A stretch of DNA of 64,000 nucleotides from NCBI RefSeq assembly GCF_001685355.1, contig NZ_CP016438.1, positions 10,106,001 through 10,170,000 of the forward strand, written 5' to 3'. The stretch comes from Streptomyces lincolnensis. Its GTDB lineage: Bacteria > Actinomycetota > Actinomycetes > Streptomycetales > Streptomycetaceae. Below, piece after piece: positions 43,782-52,578 of the stretch (its first letter is position 1; every line of letters begins with the position of its first letter). The notes below the pieces were generated by a model. That model was not told the DNA's origin. It saw only the letters and a program-made list of their open reading frames with translations, and did no database searches. A program made the position numbers and the translations under genes.

Positions 43782-44681
43782 ATGTGGTGCTCCGCGACCT
43801 CGACAACCCGCTTCCGCTCCCGGCTCCGGCTCGCTGCCGCCGCCCTATGCTCGCTGGTCCTCCTGACCGGCTGTGCGGCGGGGGCGACGAGCAAGCCCGA
43901 CACCGTGTACGCGGACGCTGTCGGACCGACGGTGATCGGCACCGACACCTCGGCGGAGAGCCGGGTGGTGGCGGCCATGTACGGCGAACTCCTCACCGGG
44001 GCCGGGCAGAAGGTGCGGATGGCGACGACGAGCTACGCCTCGCCCTCCGCCACCGCCAAGGCCGTAGTGGCGGGCAGGGTCGGGCTGGCACCGGCATACG
44101 AGAGCACCCTGCTGCGCACGTTCCCGGGCGGGGACACCCTGCCCGGGAACTCGTCGGCGACGCTGAGCATGGCGTTGCCGATGGGCATCACCGCCCTGCC
44201 CCCGGCCGCGGCCGACCGCGGTGTCGTCCTCGCGGTCACCAGGGCCGCCGCCCGGGCCCACGACCTGCACAGCCTCGCCGACCTCCCCAAGGCCGGCAGC
44301 CGCCTCACCCTCGGCGGCGCCGCCTCGAAGGACCCCGACGCCCCGACACCCTCGTCAATGAAGAAGGCGTACGGCGTCACTCTCACCACCGCCGGCACCT
44401 CGGCCACCGCCGACGTACTGGCCCTGCGCAGCACGGACCCGTCCCTCACCGAGGACAAGCTGGTCGTGCTGACCGACCCCGAGGCCGTCATCCCGCCCGA
44501 GCACGTCTTCCCTCTCATCCAGGCCCCGTACGCGGACCTGGCCGCGAGAAAAGCCCTGGCCCGAGTCAACTCGGCGCTGACGACAGATCAGTTGGCCGCG
44601 CTCGCCTCCTCCGTCGACGCGGGCGAGTCCCCCGCGAAGGCGGCGCGGACCTGGCTGCGCTCCAAAGGGCTGCTCAGCTGA
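43782..44681 (+). CDS. Lipoprotein, OpuAC-like substrate-binding protein without a permease
   Basis: 299 residues. Lipobox LVLLTGCAAG (Cys at about residue 31). The mature domain resembles glycine-betaine/choline-binding proteins (OpuAC/ProX): PTVIGTDTSAESRVVAAMYGELL, then GRVGLAPAYESTLLRTF and a C-terminal ALTTDQLAALASSVDAGESP. No ABC permease or ATPase gene is next to it, unlike normal Opu operons. It lies 18 bp after a secreted protein gene, so it is probably co-transcribed and may present a ligand to the neighbouring systems. Confidence 0.75.
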   Translation: MWCSATSTTRFRSRLRLAAAALCSLVLLTGCAAGATSKPDTVYADAVGPTVIGTDTSAESRVVAAMYGELLTGAGQKVRMATTSYASPSATAKAVVAGRVGLAPAYESTLLRTFPGGDTLPGNSSATLSMALPMGITALPPAAADRGVVLAVTRAAARAHDLHSLADLPKAGSRLTLGGAASKDPDAPTPSSMKKAYGVTLTTAGTSATADVLALRSTDPSLTEDKLVVLTDPEAVIPPEHVFPLIQAPYADLAARKALARVNSALTTDQLAALASSVDAGESPAKAARTWLRSKGLLS

Positions 44682-44715
44682 TCCCCCCTCACCCGAACAG
44701 AATGGTGACAGTGAA

Positions 44716-45078
44716 ATGCGTGACGTCAGAAGGAAGTTCGCCGTAACCGCGCTCACGGCGGCCGCCGTCCTCGGCGGCCTGGCCCTCCCCACAACGGCCA
44801 GCGCCGCCGACGGGGTCCCCGCCGTACAGATCACGGTCTGCAACGACTCGAACTCGAACCTGCAGTTCTGGGTCAGGGGCTACAACCAGCGCAACGAGTG
44901 GGACGACTCCCCGGTCTGGGACGCCTACGCCCACACCTGCGCCACCATGTGGGACTACTGGTGGAAGAAGAACTCCTCGGTCGAACTCCACTACCAGTTC
45001 GGCAGCGGCGCCTGGAAGTGGAAGCAGCAGTACGTCCCGAATACGAAGGGCCGGACGACGACGTTCCACATGTCGTAG
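44716..45078 (+). CDS. Small secreted protein of unknown function
   Basis: 120 residues with a signal peptide ending TASAADG (about residue 31). The mature part is rich in Trp, Asn and aromatic residues (VCNDSNSNLQFWVRGYN, CATMWDYWWKKNSSVELHY) and has two cysteines that may form a disulfide. Spacing of 34 bp from the lipoprotein gene suggests one transcript, ended by the hairpin just downstream. No family recognised. Confidence 0.65.
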   Translation: MRDVRRKFAVTALTAAAVLGGLALPTTASAADGVPAVQITVCNDSNSNLQFWVRGYNQRNEWDDSPVWDAYAHTCATMWDYWWKKNSSVELHYQFGSGAWKWKQQYVPNTKGRTTTFHMS

Positions 45079-45081
45079 ACC

Positions 45082-45115
45082 GCATGGGCGGGACTCGAAA
45101 GGGTCCCGCCCATGC
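45082..45115 (+). terminator. Strong hairpin terminator
   Basis: GCATGGGCGGGAC and GTCCCGCCCATGC pair perfectly over 13 bp around the loop TCGAAAGG, three bases after the preceding stop codon. Confidence 0.75.
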
Positions 45116-45281
45116 TGCTCGTCGAGACGGCATGGGCGGACACCCGTACAGAGATGAGCACCCGCACTCATTCCTGAGCGCGCCCCCGGTCCACCGCGGA
45201 GAACACCCCTCACGGACCGATCCGCAGGGACCCGCCATGTCGAACGCCTCCCGCCCGTTCCCCTCTCCCACGGCTGCGCCG

Positions 45282-45422
45282 ACTACTCGCCACTGCGACG
45301 TCCTGGCCGCCGAAGGCAAGGAACGCGCCCGCATCCGCGGCGAGAAAGGCACCCGATGGGGCGGACGCCCCCCCCACAACCGCAGCCTGATCCAGCCCGG
45401 AGAACCTACGCGGTCGCAGCAC
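45282..45422 (+). mobile_element. IS remnant: transposase C-terminus and element end (copy C)
   Basis: HCDVLAAEGKERARIRGEKG is the same transposase tail as at 21216-21377, with differences and without its N-terminal part. The end sequence GAACCTACGCGGTCGCAGCAC (45402-45422) matches copies A and B. The IS5 element begins immediately after it. Confidence 0.6.
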
Positions 45423-45423
45423 T

Positions 45424-47074
45424 AGGCAGTTTCGTTTGGATCAGCTGGTCGTTGGTCCGGGTGTGTCGTTGAGTGATGCGCAGTGTGCGCGGATCGAGCT
45501 GTTGCTCCCGGACCGGACGCCAAAGCGGGGTGGTCGCTGGCGTGATCACCGGGAGGTGATCGACGCGATCGCCTTCAAGTTCCAGACCGGAACGCAGTGG
45601 GTGCATCTGCCAGAGAAGTACGGTAACTGGCGCGGCGTCTACAACCGGCTGCGTATGTGGGCCGTCGACGGTACCTGGGAGCGGGTGTTCACCGCGCTGA
45701 TGGCCCAGGCCGACGCGGACGAGGACCTCAACTGGGCCGTCTCGGTGGACTCCACGATCGTGCGGGCCCACCAGCACGCGGCCGGCGCCCGCAAAAAGGG
45801 GCCCCGGCCGGCGAACCAGACGACCACGCCATTGGCCGCTCCCGCGGCGGACTGACCACGAAGATCCACCTTGCCGCCGATGACCGCTGTCGGCCGCTGG
45901 CCTTCCATCTCACCGCCGGGCAGGCCGGGGATGCGCCCGCCTTCCCGGACGTCATGGCCCGCCTGCGCATTCCCCGGCCGCGCGGACGACCCCGCACCAG
46001 GCCGGACGTGATCCTTGCCGACAAGACACCCCATGCAGCTTTCGGGTCAAGCAGCTGCCGAGAGTGGAGCTGGGGCGAAGGTGCTGAAGGCGACTGATTC
46101 GTCGAACTTCTGGCGATTGGTCAGGCAGTGGTGGAGCTGGCCGAGCATGCGGTTGAACAGATCGCGGAGGGCCGCGTGATAGTGGTCGCCGGTGTCCCGT
46201 CGGCGGTTGTAGTGGTCGTGTGCGCCGGGGGAAGCGGTCAGCGCGGCGAATGCCCAGTGCCGGCCGGTCGCGGCCAGTCGGTTGTTCTTGATCCTGCGGT
46301 GGGCGACGTGGCGGCTCTTGCCGGACTGCCGGGTCACGGGTGCACTTCCCGCATAAGCCTTCAGATTGCCGGCGTGAGTGAACCGGGCGCGGTCGTCGCC
46401 GATCTCGGCGAGGATCCGTGCGCCAGTGAGTGTGGCCAGGCCGGGGAAGCTCGTGATGATCTCGGCATCAAGCCGCGGCAGGACCACCCGGCGACCTAAT
46501 AGAAGCGCTCTCGGGCGCACCACCCCATCAGCCGTCCGTGGTCCCAGCCCTGCCCAAAGTCCTCGCTCTCGTGAAGAGCTCGAAGGCTCTGGCCAATTGG
46601 GAGGTGGCTCTGGGAACGGCTCGAATCACGGCACGGTACGGCGACTGGAGTCGACATGGCAGGGGCCTGAACCGCGTCCGTCTTGTCGAAGCACTCCTGG
46701 CGCCGCGTATATCCCAGACGTCTCGCTCTGGCCCCTGCCGACCGGCCCAACCGGCCAACCCACGTGCCTATTAGGCCTATTCGTCCCGCGCGATCCGGGA
46801 ACACCTGCGCAAGCGCGGCATCCGGGCGGTGATCCCGGTCCCGGCGGACCAGAGAGGCCACCGGCTGCGACAGGGCAGCCGCGGAGGCAGGCCGCCGGCC
46901 TTCGACCGCGAGACCTACAAGCAGCGCAACACCGTCGAGCGGTGCATCAACCGCCTCAAACAGTGGCGCGGGATCGCCACCTGCTACGAGAAGACCGCAA
47001 CCATCCACCTGGCCGGACTCCACGTGGCAGGCATCTTCCTCTGGTCCGCCCGCTGATCCAAACGAAACTGCCTA
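45424..47074 (+). mobile_element. IS5-family element, copy 2, split by an IS110-derived insertion
   Basis: Matching terminal repeats lie at 45426-45444 and 47053-47071, each flanked by CTAG as a probable target duplication. The transposase starts near 45463 (VSLSDAQCARIELLLPDR), changes frame at CAAAAAGGGG (about 45793), reads to VILADK (46024) and resumes at AYSSRAIREHLRKRG (46776) to the stop at 47056. The 751 bp between are foreign. Apart from that, the copy is complete and close to copy 1. Confidence 0.82.
46025..46775 (-). mobile_element. Internally deleted IS110-family element
   Basis: On the minus strand only the last 140 or so residues of an IS110 transposase remain (DAEIITSFPGLATLTGARIL, KAYAGSAPVTRQSGKSRH, LFNRMLGQLHHCL; 46047-46475). 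The N-terminal RuvC-like half is gone. About 250 bp upstream of the fragment (46524-46775) is non-coding and carries the inverted pair GGCAGGGGCC / GGCCCCTGCC some 63 nt apart. In IS110-group elements this 5' region encodes the bridge RNA. The element sits inside IS5 copy 2. Confidence 0.65.
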
Positions 47075-47179
47075 GCTACCGCCGGGACCGATCAAGAACG
47101 ACGAACCATCCGGGAACGCAGAGTGACCACCGGCGGCCAGATAGCTCCCCGCCCAGTGGCCGCCGCTGGGGAATTCCCA

Positions 47180-47218
47180 CTACTGACCTTGTTGGCGTGA
47201 TGTCGTCAAGGTCAGTAG
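47180..47218 (-). terminator. Hairpin terminator at the end of the DinB gene
   Basis: CTACTGACCTTG and CAAGGTCAGTAG pair perfectly over 12 bp with a 15-nt loop. The stem includes the stop codon of the minus-strand DinB gene. Confidence 0.6.
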
Positions 47219-47808
47219 CCGTTGTGAGCCTTGATTGGTGCGGCCGACCTTGCGGCCTGCTCGATCTTCGCGCAGTAGGCTGCACGGGCTTCCTCGTCGA
47301 TCTGCTTCTCGTTTTCGGCGCGCACCCCGGTCCGGCCGTCGATGCCTTCGCGCAAGATATCGGCGTGCCCGGCATGCCGGATGGACTCGCCGAGGACATG
47401 GACCATGATGGCGAACAGGTTCGTGTTGGGATAAGGCTCCGACCACCACGGCACGTGGCCGGGGGCGTCGAGGGGAAGCTCGTTGATCGTCGCGTCCGAG
47501 TGTTCCCACGTGCGCCGGTAGAACCCGATGATCTGATCGCGGGTCTCGTCCTCGGTCGCCCACAGATCGCTGCCGTCGGAGTCCTGCCACCGGGACAGCG
47601 GTTCCGGGGAAGGGCGGTCGAAGACCTCGCCGAAGTACCTGGCCTCGACGGTGGCCACGTGCTTGACCAGGCCGAGGAGGTTGGTCCCGGTCGGTGTCAA
47701 GGGTCGGCGGGCGTCGTATTCGGACAAGCCGTCGAGTTTCCAGAGCAGCGCCCTGCGGTCCCGCCGAAGTCTCCCGTGCAGGTTGTCTTTCGCGAATTCA
47801 TCGATCAT
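47212..47808 (-). CDS. DinB-family (DUF664) protein
   Basis: 198 residues from the ATG complementary to 47806-47808. MIDEFAKDNLHGRLRRDRRALLWKLDG and LLGLVKHVATVEARYFGEV with the downstream VLGESIRHAGHADILRE give the three-histidine metal site of DinB-like four-helix proteins. In actinomycetes many act with mycothiol or bacillithiol as S-transferases. The substrate is unknown. A longer start at 47826 is possible. Confidence 0.85.
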   Translation of the reverse strand: MIDEFAKDNLHGRLRRDRRALLWKLDGLSEYDARRPLTPTGTNLLGLVKHVATVEARYFGEVFDRPSPEPLSRWQDSDGSDLWATEDETRDQIIGFYRRTWEHSDATINELPLDAPGHVPWWSEPYPNTNLFAIMVHVLGESIRHAGHADILREGIDGRTGVRAENEKQIDEEARAAYCAKIEQAARSAAPIKAHNGY

Positions 47809-47849
47809 GCGGCATGAGCCTGCCATGGGGTGCTCGCGGTCTCAAGATC

Positions 47850-48300
47850 CCGTACGTGGTCCGCAACGACTGGCAGAGCCCACGCCTGGCCATCGCCGCC
47901 TCGCTGACCGCGCCGGTGACTGGAACCCCGCCGTCGAGGGCGTGCTCACGCACCCGGTCTGCGACCTGTTGGTCATGGACCGGGTCATCCTGGAGTCTGG
48001 GTGGCGCGGGGCGGGACTGGGACCGGTTCTCGTGGGTTCAGCGATCCGGCGCCTGGCGCAGGGGGTGTGCTGCGGTCGCGTGCGAGCCTGGTTCCGCCGA
48101 CGGATGTGAACTGACCGCGGATCAACACAGGGAAAGCCGTTATGGCACTGGGCCGGGTCTGGTGGCGGATCGGCTTCGAGCCTTTCCAAGACGGTGTGCG
48201 TCTCCTGGACTGTCACGCGCAGCGGACCGAGGACCTTCTCGCCGAGCAGCAGGGGATTTGCGTGCTGCGCCAGGCATGGCGGAAGCATCACCAGCCGTAG
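47850..48300 (+). pseudogene. GNAT-type acetyltransferase-like gene with several frameshifts
   Basis: Pieces of one protein are spread over three plus-strand frames: LLVMDRVILESGWRGAGLGPVLVG (about 47970-48040), then AAVACEPGSADGCELT (about 48070-48120) and finally GRVWWRIGFEPFQDGVRLLD to the stop at 48298-48300. The GWRGAGLGPVL segment is the acyl-CoA-binding R-G-x-G-L/I motif. One break is at a G5 run near 48061. The N-terminus is unclear. Confidence 0.6.
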
Positions 48301-48320
48301 GCGCGCGGTGATGCGCAGGC

Positions 48321-48356
48321 GGGTGGCGCCGGGAGGTGAGACCCCCGGCGCCACCC
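48321..48356. terminator. Bidirectional hairpin terminator
   Basis: GGGTGGCGCCGGG and CCCGGCGCCACCC form a perfect 13-bp stem with a 10-nt loop, between the convergent acetyltransferase relic and the secreted-protein gene. Confidence 0.7.
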
Positions 48357-48437
48357 GATCCCGCTCCGCGGGCCGCGCTGGCGGCGAACGGCAAGGCCGT
48401 GAACCTGCACCAGGCGATGGACCGTTGAGCGAAGCGG

Positions 48438-48857
48438 CTACCACCAAGCGGTGCAGGTGATCGCCGTGCCGTCGCCGGAGTCGCCGCAGGCCCGCATCAC
48501 CTGTCCGTTGCGGTCGCGCCAGGCCTCGGTGTGCACGCTGGTTCCCGCGTCCACCCTCCGCAGGCCCAGCTGCGGCTCCCACGTACGCCCGCCGTTACTG
48601 CTGCGGTCCACCCAGACGTGCATGCCGATGGCGCCGTTGGTGACACGGCCCCAGGCACAGGTGTTGTCCCCCCTGCCGTTGTACCTCAGCTCGAAGAACT
48701 GGCCCTTGGCCCCGGTCGCGGCCGCGGCGGTCCCGGACACCACGTTGGTGTTGCAGCCGTCCGCGGCGCTTGCGGGGGCGGCTGCGGACATGGCGAGCAG
48801 CCCGGTGGTCATCGCCAGCGCCGAGACGGTGGCCGCGACCTTCTTGTTCACGCGCAT
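48438..48857 (-). CDS. Secreted DUF2690-like protein
   Basis: 139 residues with a signal peptide (ALAMTTGLLAMSAAAPASAADG). The mature part has four cysteines and the pattern ELRYNGRGDNTCAWGRVTNGAIGMHVWVDRS, then MRACGDSGDG, which resembles the YjfA/DUF2690 family of small secreted actinobacterial proteins. Function unknown. No partner gene is evident. Confidence 0.68.
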   Translation of the reverse strand: MRVNKKVAATVSALAMTTGLLAMSAAAPASAADGCNTNVVSGTAAAATGAKGQFFELRYNGRGDNTCAWGRVTNGAIGMHVWVDRSSNGGRTWEPQLGLRRVDAGTSVHTEAWRDRNGQVMRACGDSGDGTAITCTAWW

Positions 48858-49934
48858 AGTGTTCTGTTCCCCTTTGGGAGCCCTGAGGCCTTTGTGGTCG
48901 AGGCCTGAAGTCTCGGCCGTGGCAGGGGCGCGTAACCACCGTGGAAAACTGGGGTTGACGTGCCCACAACGTGCCTGCTAAAGCGGCTACTTCGGAACGG
49001 GGGGGGTGTGCTCGCGCCGCAGTAGGGGCACGATCATCAGCCGGGTGTCCTGGCAGCTCAGCGCGGCCGGTGGCTCACAACCGGGTGAGCCAGGGAGCCG
49101 CGCTGCCCGGAGCCTCTGGAAACAGACGGGCGAGCACCCGCGAGCAGAGACAGGAGGGCAGGGGCCAGGCAAGCCCGAAGCCTTCCGCCACGTCGTGCAT
49201 GTGCACCAGCGTCTCTTTCAACGCCAACGCTGCGAAGCCCTCAGGATCCGACACCCCGGCGGCGTGGTGGGCGCGGACCTGGGCGGCGTCGTACGCACCA
49301 TGGCGACCAGCGGCTGCTGTGCTCGACGAGGATCGGCACTTAGTCGGGGATACGAGCGTTGCTGAGCGGCTGGCAGCGGTCCTGCACTGCACCAATCCCG
49401 CACGATTGCAGGCGTCAACAGGTGGGCGTAGGAGGCCGTCAGCCGGGGACCCGGTCGCGCACGGCGCCCATGGTCGTGTGAATCCGCCGCCCGGTGCGTG
49501 GATTCCGGGGACCTCCCGTGCGGCGGTCCCGGCGATCTTCTCCACCACCGCGTCCCCGACCGTTCGGTTCCGTCATACGAAGCCACCTCCTCAGGCAGTC
49601 GACGGACTGCCGTGCCTGCGCGGCTGATTCTGGGACCGCAGGGCTTCGGGCCGTCCGCCGGATCGGGTGGAGGACTATGCTGCTGTACGGACGTCCCAGA
49701 CCCCGGCGGCTTGTCGTTGCTCGATACAGATGGCTGCGGGGAGCGGATCTTTCGTCCGTCACCCGGCGCATCCCTGGAGGGAACTGGGTGGGTTCGTTGT
49801 CCTGTCGTACAGGATGTGGGCCCGGCCGATGCCCACCTTCGTCGAATGTCCACTCCTGCCAGGAGCGCGCCAGGAGGGCCGGGAATCCCGGCGTCACCGC
49901 GCGCTGCCGGATGGTCTTCTGAACCCGAGGCGCC
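48858..49934. other. Long region with only a decayed gene
   Basis: I found no intact gene. On the minus strand at about 49110-49320 the fragment FAALALKETLVHMHDVAEGFGLAWPLP matches the helical domain of DinB/mycothiol-transferase-like proteins, with frame breaks on both sides. The rest up to 49934 has protein-free composition. It contains sequence at 49670-49707 related to that upstream of the GNAT gene at 54126. Confidence 0.4.
49110..49330 (-). pseudogene. DinB/mycothiol-transferase-like relic
   Basis: ALALKETLVHMHDVAEGFGL and LCSRVLARLFPEAPGS are recognisable, and VAMVRTTPP lies just upstream in another frame. Both ends are lost. Confidence 0.45.
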
Positions 49935-50360
49935 ATGCCCTTCCCACAGCTCACCGTCCACCGCCATGACCGACGGAACCGGGTGCTGATCACCCTGGCC
50001 GGTGAGATCGACCTGGAATCGGCCCCGCTGGTGAGCATCTCACTGGAGCGGTGCCGGCACGACGGCATCCGCATCGTCGACGTCGACCTCACCTCAGTCA
50101 CCTTCTGCGACTGCAGCGGCCTCAACGTCTTCCTGGACGCCGCGCAGAAGACCACCGCGGCAGGCGGCACCTTGCGGCTGCACCACCCGCCACCGACGCT
50201 GGGCCGGCTACTGGACCTCACCGGTTGCGGGTTCCTGCTCCTTGGTCCTCCGCCCGGGCATCTCGCACCTCCTATCGGGGATGTGCCGGCCCCGACCGCC
50301 GAGAGCCCGCCCCACCGGCCCGTTCCGCTGGACTCCATCCTCTCGGGTGACACACGGTGA
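49935..50360 (+). CDS. STAS-domain anti-sigma-factor antagonist
   Basis: 141 residues. The STAS domain (residues about 5-100) contains LITLAGEIDLESAPLV, then VDVDLTSVTFCDCSGLNVFLDA. The serine in DCSG is the usual phosphorylation site of SpoIIAA/RsbV-like antagonists, so it should bind an anti-sigma kinase when unphosphorylated. The C-terminal 40 residues are proline-rich. It heads a coupled set (GTGA overlap with the next gene). A sigma factor of the SigB/F type lies 3 kb downstream on the other strand, a plausible indirect target. Confidence 0.87.
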   Translation: MPFPQLTVHRHDRRNRVLITLAGEIDLESAPLVSISLERCRHDGIRIVDVDLTSVTFCDCSGLNVFLDAAQKTTAAGGTLRLHHPPPTLGRLLDLTGCGFLLLGPPPGHLAPPIGDVPAPTAESPPHRPVPLDSILSGDTR

Positions 50361-51025
50361 CGGCCCGGACGGAGCGGGGACAGCAGCGCGAGCCCCGTGG
50401 CGGCGAGTCGGCCACCATGGACGCGGTGCGGTTGCGTCGGGTGAACCGCTGGCAGGTGCAGGCCGTGAGCGGGGAGCTCGCGGATCTGTACGTGGACTCC
50501 CGCGAGGCATCTCCGCGTGCGGCGTATCGCCCTCCCGGCCGGCGGGGCTTTCTGAACCGTCTCACCGCCGAGATCCGTCGGCCGGGGTTCGCCATGGTGA
50601 TCGCGGAGACGGACGGCCTGGTGGGATGCGCTTTCGGATTCCCGGTGCGCAGCGACGGCTTCTGGTGGCCCGGGTTCGACGGGGCTCTGCCGCGCGGCGA
50701 GCAACTCACTCGGGCGGGCGGAGTCTTCGCGATCACCGACATTCTGGTCCGCCCGCACCCGCAGGATCAGGAGCAGGCCGTGGCCCGGCGGTTGCAGGAG
50801 CGGCTGCTGACCGACCAGGGTGTGGCGGTCGGCGCCACCCTGGTGGACCGGTCCGATCACCCTGCCCTCGCGGCGCTCCGCTCCTGGGGATGGCTGGACG
50901 TGGGGGACATTTGGAGGCCGATCAGCGCCACGCTGCTCCGGGCGTTGGTCCTTCCGGTCGGGGAGCGAACCGGGGCGCGGTCGGCGGGACTTGACCACGA
51001 TGCCTCGGCCGGGTGGCCCGGATGA
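50357..51025 (+). CDS. GNAT-like acetyltransferase-fold protein, paralogue 1
   Basis: 222 residues. MDAVRLRRVNRWQVQAVSGELADLYVDS opens the conserved region; the GNAT core contains FAITDILVRPHPQDQEQAVARRLQERLL. In active GNATs the loop reads R/Q-x-x-G-x-A; here the glycine is absent (QDQEQAVA), so acetyl-CoA binding may be weakened. About half its residues match the protein at 54126-54776. GTG 50357 overlaps the STAS stop, and the stop overlaps the next ATG (ATGA). Confidence 0.72.
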   Translation: MTARTERGQQREPRGGESATMDAVRLRRVNRWQVQAVSGELADLYVDSREASPRAAYRPPGRRGFLNRLTAEIRRPGFAMVIAETDGLVGCAFGFPVRSDGFWWPGFDGALPRGEQLTRAGGVFAITDILVRPHPQDQEQAVARRLQERLLTDQGVAVGATLVDRSDHPALAALRSWGWLDVGDIWRPISATLLRALVLPVGERTGARSAGLDHDASAGWPG

Positions 51026-51783
51026 GGCCCGACGGCCGCTCGGCGCGGATTCAGGCGCTGGTCGCCGTGCAGGCGGCGCGGCGCGGTGCCCGGGTCGGTG
51101 TGGTGGACGTGTGCACCGCTGCCGTGGCCGCGCTCCCGGTCGGCGGGGCCGGCGTGTCGGCGATGTCCCGGACCACGGCGAGCCATCCGCTGTGCAGCAC
51201 CGACGACATCAGCGAACAACTGGAGGAGTTGCAGCTCATGCTGGGCGAGGGGCCCTGCGTGGACGCCTTCGTCCATGGCTCGGCGATCCTCACCCCCGAT
51301 CTGCTGGCCGGCGCGTTGCCGGACCGCTGGGTCGTGTTCGCGGATGCGGCCCTGGACGCCGGGGCACGCGCCGTCTTCGCGCTCCCCTTGCAGATGGGGG
51401 CGATCAGCCCGGGAGTCCTGGACCTGTACGCCGACGTGCCGACCGTGCTGGACACCGAGGAACTGGCCGACGCCCTGGCCTTCGCCGATCTCGCGACGCT
51501 GCTCCTGATCGATGCGCGGATCGAGGAGACGGGCGCACCGGTCGACGGAGCACTGAAAGACCGCGGCTTGGAGGATCTGGGGGGATACCGGGCGGAGATC
51601 GACCAGGCAACCGGCATGCTCACCGCCCAGCTCGGCGTCGGCATCGACGAAGCCTTCGTCCGGCTGCGCGCCTACGCCTTCGTACAAGGACGTCGGCTCG
51701 CAGGCGTCGCCGCCGACGTGGTGGCCCGCAGGCTCCGCTTCTCCCCAGCCACGGAACCCGGACGGACCGACGGGGAGACCTGA
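51022..51783 (+). CDS. GAF-ANTAR regulator
   Basis: 253 residues. N-terminal GAF sensor (SRTTASHPLCSTDDISEQLEELQLMLGEGPCVDAF) and a C-terminal ANTAR domain (YRAEIDQATGMLTAQLGVGIDEAFVRLRAYAFVQGRRL) that binds RNA stem-loops to prevent transcription termination. ATG 51022 overlaps the upstream stop (ATGA). It is the third gene of the STAS-GNAT-GAF/ANTAR set. Confidence 0.85.
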   Translation: MRPDGRSARIQALVAVQAARRGARVGVVDVCTAAVAALPVGGAGVSAMSRTTASHPLCSTDDISEQLEELQLMLGEGPCVDAFVHGSAILTPDLLAGALPDRWVVFADAALDAGARAVFALPLQMGAISPGVLDLYADVPTVLDTEELADALAFADLATLLLIDARIEETGAPVDGALKDRGLEDLGGYRAEIDQATGMLTAQLGVGIDEAFVRLRAYAFVQGRRLAGVAADVVARRLRFSPATEPGRTDGET

Positions 51784-51861
51784 TGTACCGGTGCCGTCCG
51801 GCGAACGTGCCGCGCTTCCCGCCCCTTCCCGGCGGGACTAGTCTCCATCGAGGGTGACACG

Positions 51862-52578
51862 ATGAATCAGCAGCTCCTGGCCAAGACCTTCGTCGAGCTG
51901 GCGGACAACCTGGTCGCCGACTTCGATCTGATCGACTTCCTACGTCTGCTCACCGACCGCTGCGTCGGCATGCTCGGCGCGAGTGCCGCCGGGGTGCTGC
52001 TCGCGGACCGCGACGGCAAACTCCGCGTGATGGCCGCCTCCGACGAACAGGTACGCCTGCTGGAACTCTTCCAGCTCCAGAACGACGAGGGCCCCTGTCT
52101 GGAGTGCTACCGCACCGGAACACCGGTGATCGTCCCCGACCTGACCCGGGAGGTCGACCGCTGGCCACGCTTCGTCACAGCGGCCCACCGCAGCGGCTTC
52201 GGAGCGGTCCAGGCACTGCCCATGCGCCTGCGGGACGAGACCGTCGGTGCGCTGAACCTCTTCCGCGCCGACCCGGGCCCCTTCGATCCCGCCGCCACCC
52301 TCATCGGCCAGGCCCTGGCCGACGTCGCCACCATCAGCCTCCTGCAACAACGCTCCACCCACCGCAGCACCGTCCTCAACGAACAACTGCAGACCGCATT
52401 GAACAGCCGCGTACTGATCGAACAGGCCAAGGGCAAACTCGCCGAACGCCAGGGCATCGACATGGAACAGGCGTTCACCGCGCTGCGCGGCTACGCCCGC
52501 GCCCACAACCGCCGCCTGTCCGATGTGGCCCGCGCCTTCATCGACGACTCCGAACCCCTCCCCGACCTGGGGGCCTGA
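51862..52578 (+). CDS. GAF-ANTAR regulator
   Basis: 238 residues. GAF domain with VADFDLIDFLRLLTDRCVGML and LQNDEGPCLECYRTG, then ANTAR (LNSRVLIEQAKGKLAERQGIDMEQAFTALRGYARAHNRRLSDVA). It closely resembles the gene reconstructed across the inversion at 58.4-59.3 kb. It starts 78 bp after the previous gene and ends before a strong hairpin. Its RNA targets are unknown. Confidence 0.88.
   Translation: MNQQLLAKTFVELADNLVADFDLIDFLRLLTDRCVGMLGASAAGVLLADRDGKLRVMAASDEQVRLLELFQLQNDEGPCLECYRTGTPVIVPDLTREVDRWPRFVTAAHRSGFGAVQALPMRLRDETVGALNLFRADPGPFDPAATLIGQALADVATISLLQQRSTHRSTVLNEQLQTALNSRVLIEQAKGKLAERQGIDMEQAFTALRGYARAHNRRLSDVARAFIDDSEPLPDLGA

Noticed and set aside
46047..46523. Complete small transposase on the minus strand
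   Set aside because: Only the C-terminal part of an IS110 transposase is present; the first 18 or so residues of this frame are read-through from non-coding DNA.
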